Source of the DNA: Parabacteroides distasonis
GTDB lineage: Bacteria; Bacteroidota; Bacteroidia; Bacteroidales; Tannerellaceae
DNA: 40,853 bases
NCBI GenBank assembly: GCA_015060925.1
Contig: SUXM01000023.1
Span: 1 to 40,853 of the forward strand
Direction of reading: 5' to 3'
Shown here piece by piece: positions 18,884-26,706 of the stretch. The notes beneath the pieces were generated by a model that was given only the letters and a program-made list of their open reading frames with translations, was not told where the DNA came from and made no database searches. A program made the translations under genes and the position numbers. The number at the start of each line of letters is the position of its first letter. Within the stretch, counting starts at the first letter, position 1.

Positions 18884-19813
18884 TTAACCTAATCTGCTCT
18901 CCAAATCATTGAGTAAGCTACTTGCTCCGATACGGAATAGCTCTTTGTTTAGCCAATCATTCCCTAATACCTCTTTGATGATTGTATAATAACTGACCGC
19001 ATCTTCGGCTGTACGAACTCCGCCTGAAACCTTTATTCCGATACGTTTTCCTGTGATGGAATGGTATTTTTTGATGACTTGGCACATGGTATAGACTGCT
19101 TCAGGGGTTGCTCCCGGGTAACCTTTCCCTGTGGATGTTTTGATGAAATCTGCCCCAGAATAAAGTGCTAAAATCGCAGCTTTTTGGATATATTCCGGTG
19201 TAGTGAGAGCTCCTGTTTCGAGAATGACTTTCAATTTGGATTCCCGACAACTATCTTTGATTTCTTGAATTTCTTCAGCTATCTCTTCATAGTTTTCTTC
19301 CATGAAGTAACCCAAATTCATTACGATATCTATTTCGTCAGCTCCTTGCATAACGGCCATGGCTGTCTCTGCTATCTTAACTTCGGTAAATGTCTGTGAA
19401 GAGGGAAATCCTCCGGCTACAGCTGCTATTTTAACCTCTTGGGCTGTGAGTGCCTGCTTGACTGTTTCCACAAATAGGGGATAGGTACAAATGGCTGCAA
19501 CATTAGGAATATCCGGACGAGTTCCTTCAAAATCATTTACATTTTCAACCAATTTCCAAATACTTTCTTTGGTATCAATGCTGGTTAGCGAAGTTAAGTC
19601 GATGAAACCATGAATCTGTTTTAATACTTCGGGAGTGAAGTTTTCTTTTTCATGTTTCTCTAATAAGTTTTTTACCTTTTCTTTAACCTGTTCGATTGTA
19701 CCTGCTACAGGAAATTTCTCAAATGCCTCTTCGTATCTGTTTGTGTGTAGATGTTCTACATCTTCTTCGTGATGATGTCCGCATCCGCATGCATGATCGT
19801 CTTCGTGTATCAT
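18884..19813 (-). CDS. deoC: Deoxyribose-phosphate aldolase with a His/Cys-rich N-terminal extension
   Basis: Cleaves 2-deoxyribose-5-phosphate to glyceraldehyde-3-phosphate and acetaldehyde in deoxynucleoside salvage. It is a TIM-barrel protein of 309 aa. The Schiff-base Lys is K225 in GADFIKTSTGKG, and the proton-relay Lys is in RIGIKVSGGVRT. It is longer than most DeoC because residues 1-24 form an acidic, metal-binding-like stretch with CGCGHHH and further His. The conserved N-terminus seems to start only at about NRYEEAFEKF (25). No downstream Met offers a better start, so the extension is probably real. It follows the MazG-like gene with 1 nt between, in the mnmG-uvrC-dtd run. Confidence 0.94.
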   Translation of the reverse strand: MIHEDDHACGCGHHHEEDVEHLHTNRYEEAFEKFPVAGTIEQVKEKVKNLLEKHEKENFTPEVLKQIHGFIDLTSLTSIDTKESIWKLVENVNDFEGTRPDIPNVAAICTYPLFVETVKQALTAQEVKIAAVAGGFPSSQTFTEVKIAETAMAVMQGADEIDIVMNLGYFMEENYEEIAEEIQEIKDSCRESKLKVILETGALTTPEYIQKAAILALYSGADFIKTSTGKGYPGATPEAVYTMCQVIKKYHSITGKRIGIKVSGGVRTAEDAVSYYTIIKEVLGNDWLNKELFRIGASSLLNDLESRLG

Positions 19814-19814
19814 A

Positions 19815-20147
19815 TTATAATTTTTTATTGTTTATATGTCTCTCTTTATCTCGGTTTGTTTTCTTCTCTAAATTCTTTTGAAAAGCAGCGGTCAAATCAA
19901 CACCGGTTTGATTGGCTAAACAGATTAACACCCATAAAATATCAGCCATTTCATCGCCTAAATTTCGATGTTTGTCACTTTCTTTGAATGACTGTTCTCC
20001 GTAAGTACGTGCCATGATACGTGCCAATTCACCAACCTCTTCTGTGAGAATCGTCATATTGGTAAGTTCGTTAAAATAGCGGACACCGTATGTTTTGATC
20101 CAGTTATCCACTATCTTTTGAGCCTCTTTAAGCGTTATTTCTTCCAT
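19815..20147 (-). CDS. MazG-like nucleotide pyrophosphohydrolase
   Basis: A 110-aa all-alpha NTP pyrophosphatase of the MazG/dUTPase-like group, thought to remove aberrant nucleoside triphosphates. The metal-binding motif is EEVGE followed by DEMAD in the right order (TILTEEVGELARIMART, then NLGDEMADILWVL). The start at 20147 (MEEITLKEAQ) is chosen because it lies 2 nt after the dtd stop; an upstream in-frame ATG at 20177 would overlap dtd. The C-terminus is a Lys-rich tail. It is in a tight operon with dtd and deoC, consistent with nucleotide housekeeping. Confidence 0.9.
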   Translation of the reverse strand: MEEITLKEAQKIVDNWIKTYGVRYFNELTNMTILTEEVGELARIMARTYGEQSFKESDKHRNLGDEMADILWVLICLANQTGVDLTAAFQKNLEKKTNRDKERHINNKKL

Positions 20148-20149
20148 TG

Positions 20150-20602
20150 CTATTCTTTGTTTTGTGAATCGATCCAAATAGTCACCGGCCCATCGTTTAA
20201 GAGTTCTACCTTCATGTCAGCGCCGAAGGTACCGGTTTGAACTTCCTTTCCGATTTGCAGTTCCATCTCCGCACAGAATGCTTCATACATCGGAATAGCA
20301 ATATCTGGTTTAGATGCATGGATGTAGGAGGGACGATTTCCTTTTTTAGTTGAAGCGTGGAGCGTAAATTGACTGACTACCATCACTTCTCCTTTTATAT
20401 CGATTACCGAACGGTTCATTACTCCGTTTTCATCGTCAAAAATACGAAGGTTAGCAATTTTTTTTGTTAGCCATTCGATGTCTTCTTGACTATCGCGGTC
20501 TTCAATTCCGACCAATACAAGCATACCATTTCCTATTTGAGATTTGATTTCTCCATTGATGGTTACGGATGCATGTTGTACTCGTTGTATTAATGTTCTC
20601 AT
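20150..20602 (-). CDS. dtd: D-aminoacyl-tRNA deacylase
   Basis: Removes D-amino acids (and glycine from tRNA-Ala) that have been wrongly attached to tRNA, a proofreading step of translation. The 150-aa protein is full length. The two active-site motifs are SQFTLHASTKKGNRPSY and NDGPVTIWID, equivalent to the family's SQFTL and NxGPVT. It starts MRTLIQRVQHASVTI, the standard N-terminus. It sits 4 nt after the uvrC stop and 2 nt before the MazG-like gene. Confidence 0.96.
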   Translation of the reverse strand: MRTLIQRVQHASVTINGEIKSQIGNGMLVLVGIEDRDSQEDIEWLTKKIANLRIFDDENGVMNRSVIDIKGEVMVVSQFTLHASTKKGNRPSYIHASKPDIAIPMYEAFCAEMELQIGKEVQTGTFGADMKVELLNDGPVTIWIDSQNKE

Positions 20603-20606
20603 ATTT

Positions 20607-22412
20607 CTAATTTAATCCGTTTAATAATGCTTTTGTTTTGGCCTCTCCGATGATTTCTCTCAGTTCCTCGAAGGAAGCCTCGCGAATGCGTTTGACGCTT
20701 TTAAAATGGCGTAAAAGCGCAGTCTTTGTCTTTTCTCCAATTCCCTTGATGGAATCGAGCTCTGATTTTGTTTGGTTCTTGCTACGTTTATCTTTGTGGA
20801 ATGTGATGGCAAAACGATGAACTTCGTCTTGTATCTGGGTAAAGAATTTGAACATGAAACTTTGTATTGGCATTCCAATTGTTTCTGGAGGGAAACCAAA
20901 TAGAAGTTCAGAGGTTCGGTGTTTACCATCTTTTGCCAATCCTGCGATAGGAATATGTAAATGCAGTTCATCTTCTATTACTTCACGTACAACTTCCATT
21001 TGCCCCTTTCCACCGTCTGTTAGGATTAGGTCTGGTAATGGACTGTTTTCATCGATGGCTCGTTGGTAACGACGTCGTACCACCTCTTTCATCGAAGCAT
21101 AATCATCCGGGCCTACAACTGTTTTTATATTGTATTTCCTGTAATCTTTTTTCGAAGGTTTTGCCATTTTAAAAACTACGCAAGCAGCGACTGCATCGCT
21201 TCCTTGTATGTTTGAATTATCGAAACATTCAATATGGATAGGTAATTTAGGGAGATGTAGGGCTTCTTGAATTTCTTTTAGAAGACGAGTGCTCCGTTGT
21301 TCAGGGTTTAATTTTTCTGCCTGTTTTAGTTTATCCACTTTATACTGTTTCACATTCATCTCTGAAAGTTCCACGAGCCTTTTTTTATCGCCTCGTTGGG
21401 GAGTAATTATAGTTACGTTGCCCAATTCAATGTCGATGGGGAAGGGCACGATTATTTCGCGCGCCGTACTTTTGAAACGGTTTCGCATTTCGATAATTCC
21501 TAAACGAAGTAATTCTTCCTTGGATTCATCCAGGCGTTTTTTATATTCAAATGTATAAGCCTGTACAATGGCACCGTTCCCGATGTGCATGTAATTGATG
21601 TAGGCAGAATGACCGTTTTCTGCTATAGAGAATACATCAATGTTATGAAGCATAGGTGGCACGACAGTTGATTTCGCTCGATAATTCTCTATGACATCAT
21701 ATTTCTCTTTCAGTTTCTGAGCCTCTTCAAATCTTAGTTCTCCCGCTAATCTTTGCATCTCTTCATAAAGATGTTTGCTTATTTGGGAGATATTGCCACG
21801 TAATATCTCTTTTATCTCTGCGATGTTTTGTTGGTATTCTTCTATAGATTGTAATCCTTCGCAAGGACCTTTGCATCGTTTGATGTGATATTCCAGACAT
21901 ACTTTGTATCTGCCATCTTTGATGGCTTCTGGTGTCAGTGGATATTTGCAGGTACGTAATGGATACAATTCCTTCAACATTTGCAGCATGACTTTGGCTG
22001 TATAGACAGAAGGGTAAGGCCCATAGTAACGTGAACCGTCTCGTACAATATTCCTTGTTTGAAAGACACGCGGAAAGTATTCATTCTTCACAACAATGGA
22101 AGGATAGGTTTTGTCATCCTTCAACAATACGTTATAACGTGGGCGATACTGTTTGATTAGGTTGTTTTCCAAAAGAAGAGCGTCTTCCTCTGTATCTACT
22201 ACGATATATTTGATGTCTCGTATCTGTTTGACAAGGACACGTGTTTTATTACTGTCGTGTTCTTTGTTGAAATAGGAGGATACACGCCTTTTAAGGTTCT
22301 TTGCTTTTCCTACATATATGATCGTTCCTTTCTCATCATAGTATTGATAACATCCCGGAGATTCCGGGATGATTGATAGGATGGTCTTGATATGTTCCTC
22401 GGTTGTGCGCAT
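20607..22412 (-). CDS. uvrC: Excinuclease ABC subunit C
   Basis: The nuclease of nucleotide excision repair, which cuts on both sides of a UvrAB-marked lesion. The 601-aa protein has the GIY-YIG domain (PGCYQYYDEKGTIIYVGKAK) for the 3' cut and a Cys-bearing link (CLEYHIKRCKGPCEG). Next are a UVR motif (ELRFEEAQKLKEKYDVI) and an RNase H-like domain with ECFDNSNIQGSDAVAA and ILTDGGKGQ for the 5' cut. The C-terminal helix-hairpin-helix has SIKGIGEKTKTALLRHF. Domain order and length are normal. It lies 86 nt downstream of mnmG, and that gap holds the parS-like site. Confidence 0.97.
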   Translation of the reverse strand: MRTTEEHIKTILSIIPESPGCYQYYDEKGTIIYVGKAKNLKRRVSSYFNKEHDSNKTRVLVKQIRDIKYIVVDTEEDALLLENNLIKQYRPRYNVLLKDDKTYPSIVVKNEYFPRVFQTRNIVRDGSRYYGPYPSVYTAKVMLQMLKELYPLRTCKYPLTPEAIKDGRYKVCLEYHIKRCKGPCEGLQSIEEYQQNIAEIKEILRGNISQISKHLYEEMQRLAGELRFEEAQKLKEKYDVIENYRAKSTVVPPMLHNIDVFSIAENGHSAYINYMHIGNGAIVQAYTFEYKKRLDESKEELLRLGIIEMRNRFKSTAREIIVPFPIDIELGNVTIITPQRGDKKRLVELSEMNVKQYKVDKLKQAEKLNPEQRSTRLLKEIQEALHLPKLPIHIECFDNSNIQGSDAVAACVVFKMAKPSKKDYRKYNIKTVVGPDDYASMKEVVRRRYQRAIDENSPLPDLILTDGGKGQMEVVREVIEDELHLHIPIAGLAKDGKHRTSELLFGFPPETIGMPIQSFMFKFFTQIQDEVHRFAITFHKDKRSKNQTKSELDSIKGIGEKTKTALLRHFKSVKRIREASFEELREIIGEAKTKALLNGLN

Positions 22413-22472
22413 ATTCTTTTATACTCTTTTATCCCTATTCCCAACGTTTTACCTGTTTATCCTTAAAGTAAA

Positions 22473-22488
22473 TGTTTCACGTGGAACA
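22473..22488. promoter_or_regulatory. parS-like ParB-binding site
   Basis: The plus strand reads TGTTTCACGTGGAACA and the minus strand TGTTCCACGTGAAACA. The known bacterial parS consensus is TGTTTCACGTGAAACA, often written with N at position 5, so the match is 15/16 or 16/16. It is in the mnmG-uvrC gap, outside coding sequence. Sites of this kind load the ParB partition complex and usually cluster near the replication origin. Confidence 0.75.
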
Positions 22489-22498
22489 TTCTGCTTTT

Positions 22499-24376
22499 TT
22501 ATCGTCCGAGCAGTACCAATAGGATGTTTATGTCGCTTGGAGAGATTCCCGGGATACGGCTTGCTTGTGCAATCGTTTCTGGGTCTATCTTAGTTAACTT
22601 CTGGCGTGCTTCGGTCGACAAAGACTGAATAGAATTGTAATCAAATTTACCTTTGATGTGGATGTTCTCCAAACGATTTATCTTATCAGCAATGATCTGT
22701 TCACGTCTGATATAACCACTGTATTTGATCAAGATCTCAGCCGCTTCGATAATCTCTTCTTTACGTGAAACAGGAACCTTGTCTAACTCGGCTCGGAAAG
22801 CAGGGACAAGCTCCGCAATGTTTTCCAATGTAATTTGTGGACGTGGTATCAATTCGATCAACTTGCAGCCATGGGAAAGTGGAGTAGTACCCAATGCTTC
22901 TAAACCACTATTGATATATTGGGATTTGATAGAGTAGTTTTCCGCAAAAGAGATGATAGCATCTCTGCTGTTCTTCTTCTCTAAAAGCAAATCGTAACGA
23001 TCTTGTTTGGCCAATCCCATTTGGTAAGATTTTTCTGTCAGACGCATATCGGCATCATCTTGACGAAGAAGAATACGGTATTCGGCACGCGATGTGAACA
23101 TACGGTAAGGCTCATCAACCCCTTTTGTTACTAAGTCGTCTATCAAGACTCCGATATAGGCTTCATCTCTGTTTAGGATAAAAGGAGTACCACCGTGGCA
23201 ATTGATATGTGCATTGATTCCGGCAATCAATCCTTGACCGCCAGCCTCTTCATATCCGGTTGTACCGTTGATTTGTCCGGCAAAGAATAGATTCCGAATC
23301 CGTTTGGTTTCAAGATTATGATTTAACTGTGTCGGATCAAAGAAGTCATATTCGATGGCATATCCCGGACGGTAGATATGTATGTCGCGGAATGCAGGGA
23401 TTTGTTGCAATGCACGCAGCTGGATATCCAATGGAAGCGAAGAAGAGAAACCATTCAAGTAGTATTCTTGTGTGGATTCTCCTTCCGGCTCTAAGAACAG
23501 CTGGTGTTGCGTTTTGTCTGCAAAAGTAACAATCTTTGTTTCGATACTCGGACAATAACGCGGTCCGATACTTTGGATTTGTCCGTTGTATAATGGTGAA
23601 TCGGGGAGACCTTGTCGTAGAATATCATGGCAAGCCTCATTGGTGAAGCAAGTCCAACAACTTAATTGTTTCAACACATGGTGAGGTGTTGTCATATAAG
23701 AGAACTTGTGGAAGTCATGTTCTCCCGGTTGTTCTACCATCTCTTCAAAATGGACACTACGGGCATCGATACGGACAGGTGTTCCGGTTTTCATACGGGC
23801 AGATTGAATACCTAAACTAACCAATTGTTCGGTCAACCCTTTGGCAGCCGGTTCAGAAATTCGCCCACCTTGGAATTGCGTACGACCAATATGCATTAAG
23901 CCGTTCAAGAATGTACCGTTTGTCAGTACCACACATTTTGCATGAAATTCGACATCTAACCAAGTCTTCACTCCGCAGACAGTATTTCCGTCAAGGAGCA
24001 GTTCACGAACAGTATCTTGCCAGATATAAAGATTCGGAAGGTTTTCTAAGATTCCTCGCCAACATTCGATGAAACGGGCACGGTCACTTTGTGCACGTGG
24101 GCTCCACATGGCCGGTCCTTTACTTCGGTTTAACATACGGAACTGAATTGCCGTTTGATCGGTCACGATTCCCATATATCCACCTAATGCGTCAATCTCA
24201 CGGACAATCTGTCCTTTTGCGATACCACCTACGGCCGGATTGCAACTCATTTGTGCAATCTTGTTCATGTCCATAGTGATGAGAAGAGTCTTAGAACCCA
24301 TATTGGCGGCAGCCGCTGCAGCTTCACAGCCTGCATGTCCTGCACCAACAACGATAACGTCGTAGTTAAATGTCAT
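22499..24376 (-). CDS. mnmG: tRNA uridine-5-carboxymethylaminomethyl modification enzyme MnmG (GidA)
   Basis: With MnmE, this FAD enzyme installs the carboxymethylaminomethyl group on wobble U34 of several tRNAs. The 625-aa protein is full length. The FAD Rossmann motif GAGHAG is at 11-16, followed by EAAAAAANMG. The GidA signatures MSCNPAVGGIAKG, GPAMWSPRAQSDR and GLIAGINAH are intact. In many bacteria mnmG lies close to the replication origin and parAB, which fits the nearby parS-like site. A TATCTTTG -7 box precedes it, so it heads its own transcript that may continue into uvrC-dtd-mazG-deoC. Confidence 0.97.
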   Translation of the reverse strand: MTFNYDVIVVGAGHAGCEAAAAAANMGSKTLLITMDMNKIAQMSCNPAVGGIAKGQIVREIDALGGYMGIVTDQTAIQFRMLNRSKGPAMWSPRAQSDRARFIECWRGILENLPNLYIWQDTVRELLLDGNTVCGVKTWLDVEFHAKCVVLTNGTFLNGLMHIGRTQFQGGRISEPAAKGLTEQLVSLGIQSARMKTGTPVRIDARSVHFEEMVEQPGEHDFHKFSYMTTPHHVLKQLSCWTCFTNEACHDILRQGLPDSPLYNGQIQSIGPRYCPSIETKIVTFADKTQHQLFLEPEGESTQEYYLNGFSSSLPLDIQLRALQQIPAFRDIHIYRPGYAIEYDFFDPTQLNHNLETKRIRNLFFAGQINGTTGYEEAGGQGLIAGINAHINCHGGTPFILNRDEAYIGVLIDDLVTKGVDEPYRMFTSRAEYRILLRQDDADMRLTEKSYQMGLAKQDRYDLLLEKKNSRDAIISFAENYSIKSQYINSGLEALGTTPLSHGCKLIELIPRPQITLENIAELVPAFRAELDKVPVSRKEEIIEAAEILIKYSGYIRREQIIADKINRLENIHIKGKFDYNSIQSLSTEARQKLTKIDPETIAQASRIPGISPSDINILLVLLGR

Positions 24377-24399
24377 TTTCTTACTTCTTTAGTTGACTG

Positions 24400-24407
24400 C
24401 AAAGATA
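24400..24407 (-). promoter_or_regulatory. -7 promoter box for mnmG
   Basis: TATCTTTG on the minus strand, an exact TAnnTTTG match, about 23 nt before the mnmG ATG. Confidence 0.6.
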
Positions 24408-24509
24408 CAAAGAAGTGGTTTATGAATGGTAAGTTTGTCTATCATTTGTTGTTATATGGTTTTTCTTCGATGGGCATTGGATTAAATTTTATTGAGCATC
24501 GAATGGAAG

Positions 24510-24551
24510 ACGGATGGGCATGAAGACCAAAACCCATGCCCATCCGTTTTT
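24510..24551 (-). terminator. Strong hairpin after the 24566-25375 gene
   Basis: ACGGATGGGCATG (24510-24522) and CATGCCCATCCGT (24535-24547) form a 13-bp perfect stem with a 12-nt loop. It lies just past the stop of the minus-strand metallopeptidase gene. The T run is on the plus-strand side only, so it is not a textbook terminator for the minus strand. Confidence 0.65.
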
Positions 24552-24565
24552 ACAATGTTTGGGAG

Positions 24566-25375
24566 TTATTGGTAGTTTGTTGTAAAGTCTTCTTTAAATT
24601 GTGTAAATCCGCCAGGATATAAGGTTTGGATAAGCTCTTTTATGTTTGTTGAATTTTCTTTATTCCTTAAAGCTGAAATTAATTGGGTAAAGAAATCTTT
24701 AGGAGCTTTTTCCATGCAAAAAGTGATGAGTGCATGAGCTAAAATATAAGAATAGCTTTCGTCTGTTATTTGCTGTGTTATGAATTCATCTTTTGTTCCA
24801 TCAACAAAAGAATCCAGTTCGATTTCATTCAACATGAACATTGTTCGAACACGTCCTTCTTCATATTTGCTCATCGTATGTTTGAATTCTCCCTTTTTTT
24901 CAACAGAATGTTCTAAGTATTCGGCTAAACCTTCGTTTATCCAAGTGGGTATACGAAAGTTTGTAATGAGACAATTAAAGGCATGGCTTAACTCATGTTT
25001 GATAATTTTGAAACATTCTTTTTGCTTTAATTCATTTCGTCCGATGATATAGATGTTTGTAGAATGTGGTGTTGCCCTATACCATCCTGTTGCTCTTTTT
25101 GTGACTTTGCTCCCTATAGCTTTAATATGTGTTTCTCCTTCTGTTCTGTCATTGAATACATGTAGAGTTACACGAATAGTATCCGGTAATCCAAAACGTG
25201 AATAAAATTTGATCTGTTCCTGAAATATTTCTGAAACTTTTATTTGTTCCTTTTCTGACAGTGGATCAGCTTGAAAAGTTAGATCTATATGTTGAGCTTG
25301 TAATGAAGTGCATACAATCAGAGAAAAGAAAAGGAAGAATACTTTTTTTAAGTAGTTGTAGCTTTCTTTATTCAT
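24566..25375 (-). CDS. Secreted MA-type (gluzincin) metallopeptidase
   Basis: A 269-aa protein with a signal peptide (about residues 1-28, ending LQAQ). The zinc site is HELSH (H127, E128, H131), with a third ligand Glu148 in WINEGLAEYLE, the layout of the peptidase MA/gluzincin family. It is likely periplasmic or lipid-free secreted. The rest is not recognised, and no known substrate can be assigned. It is 14 nt downstream of a degenerate M23 gene, suggesting a joint envelope role, and it ends with a strong hairpin before mnmG. Confidence 0.8.
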   Translation of the reverse strand: MNKESYNYLKKVFFLFFSLIVCTSLQAQHIDLTFQADPLSEKEQIKVSEIFQEQIKFYSRFGLPDTIRVTLHVFNDRTEGETHIKAIGSKVTKRATGWYRATPHSTNIYIIGRNELKQKECFKIIKHELSHAFNCLITNFRIPTWINEGLAEYLEHSVEKKGEFKHTMSKYEEGRVRTMFMLNEIELDSFVDGTKDEFITQQITDESYSYILAHALITFCMEKAPKDFFTQLISALRNKENSTNIKELIQTLYPGGFTQFKEDFTTNYQ

Positions 25376-25389
25376 GATTCAAAGTTTTG

Positions 25390-26211
25390 TCATTTATTCT
25401 TTAAATAAGCTTTTTGTTCTCGTTTATTCATCTCTTGCATGATTAAATCGTCATCAATCAATGCTTCATAATCTTTATGAGGTTCTAATTTGAGATCTCC
25501 CTCTGTAGTCCTAAATAAAGGAGTAAAATGGGAATAGGGATAACCTGAAGGACGAAGATCATCTCCAAACTTGTTCTTGTCTAAAAAGAAGAATGAAATA
25601 GAAATACTGTTTTTATTTGAGATACCGATAGGTTGTCCGGTTTTTATTTTAATTCCAGGTTTGATAAAGTTGATAGCTAAGTCAAAATAAGCGGCAAATG
25701 TATTGTCTGCATGATGGACAAGTAAATGTAATGGGTGGGTGGTCTCACAAGCTATGCCATTACGTACAGCGTATATGGTATCACCAAGTTGAGAAGAAAA
25801 CTCCATTGTCTTTACCTGTTCATTTATATTCTGTTCCCAACTGACGATTTTCCCATTAGCAACGGGTAAAGCATAGGTTCTATTAGGATTGAATTTCTCA
25901 AGAAATTTACCCCGCCAATAACGGTATTTCCATGAATCTTTGAATGAGTTTCGGCTTTTACTGTCTTTATTTGTTGAGTAGACAATGTTCTTACCCGGAT
26001 CTAAAAAGTCTGTACGTCCGAAACTATAACTCACGTAGTATGGACAGTAGTCTTTATTATAAAAAATCAACTCTAATCTGTTGTTAGTATTTTCCCATTT
26101 ACATTCAATGATACTCTTAGGAAGTTTGTGTATGACTGCCATCCTGTTTTGAGCATCTGTAGTAAAGATTAAATGAAAAAAGAAGAGACAAATAGTAATG
26201 ATTCGTATCAT
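25390..26211 (-). CDS. Exported M23-like protein lacking the catalytic residues
   Basis: A 273-aa protein with a signal peptide (about residues 1-20, ending TDAQ). The C-terminal half has the beta layout of an M23/LytM domain: TYALPVANGKIVSW, GDTIYAVRNGIACETT, LLVHHADNTFAAYFDL and KTGQPIGISN. The usual zinc ligands are missing: there is no HxxxD motif, the conserved His of the AxHL position reads YFDL, and the final HxH strand reads SISFFFL. It is therefore probably a pseudo-peptidase, like the LytM activators of amidases in other bacteria. It sits between ybeY and a secreted MA-type peptidase gene. Fold assignment is by pattern only. Confidence 0.6.
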   Translation of the reverse strand: MIRIITICLFFFHLIFTTDAQNRMAVIHKLPKSIIECKWENTNNRLELIFYNKDYCPYYVSYSFGRTDFLDPGKNIVYSTNKDSKSRNSFKDSWKYRYWRGKFLEKFNPNRTYALPVANGKIVSWEQNINEQVKTMEFSSQLGDTIYAVRNGIACETTHPLHLLVHHADNTFAAYFDLAINFIKPGIKIKTGQPIGISNKNSISISFFFLDKNKFGDDLRPSGYPYSHFTPLFRTTEGDLKLEPHKDYEALIDDDLIMQEMNKREQKAYLKNK

Positions 26212-26239
26212 AATTACTTAAATAAGATGAATATTATTA

Positions 26240-26674
26240 TTAGGTTGTTTTACATTCTTCCGGGAGGATGGCTAAGGCACTGTTTTCATTGGCTTCCATG
26301 ATTTCCCGTTCGCCCGGCCCTTTGTCATTGATACCGCATAGGTGGAGGATTCCGTGGATGATGGTTCGGTGAAGCTCTTCGTTGTAGGTTGCATGGAAAG
26401 CTTCTGCGTTGGTCTTGACTGTGTCCAGGCTGATAAACAAATCCCCCGATATCTTATCTCCACTTGTGTAATCGAAAGTGATGATGTCGGTATAGTAATC
26501 GTGCTGCAAATATTGACGATTGACTTCCAAAATCTTCTCGTCAGAACAGAAGATATAACTAATGTCACCGACCTTTTTCCCGTATTTCGCTGCCACCTCT
26601 TTGACCCAGTTGCTGACAGCTCTTTTTCTGATTGCCGGAAGTTTGATGTCTTCCGCATAAAATGCGATTGCCAT
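26240..26674 (-). CDS. ybeY: Endoribonuclease YbeY
   Basis: A single-strand RNA endonuclease for 16S rRNA 3'-end maturation and ribosome quality control. The 144-aa protein has the metal motif HGILHLCGINDKG (H107, H111). The third His of the usual HGxLHLxGYDH motif is absent; the sequence reads ND-KG there, a change also typical of Bacteroidota YbeY. The rest (DIISYIFCSDEKILEVN-like core, YTDIITFDY, GDLFISLD) is standard. It is 32 nt after the spmAB-like gene and 28 nt before the M23-like gene. Confidence 0.93.
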   Translation of the reverse strand: MAIAFYAEDIKLPAIRKRAVSNWVKEVAAKYGKKVGDISYIFCSDEKILEVNRQYLQHDYYTDIITFDYTSGDKISGDLFISLDTVKTNAEAFHATYNEELHRTIIHGILHLCGINDKGPGEREIMEANENSALAILPEECKTT

Positions 26675-26706
26675 ATTATTTTGTTTGTCTGTTTATATTA
26701 AAAAGA

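Noticed and set aside
26240-26674. Missing third His in YbeY as a sign of inactivation
   Set aside because: Other Bacteroidota YbeY proteins show a similar change at that place, so it is probably lineage-typical.
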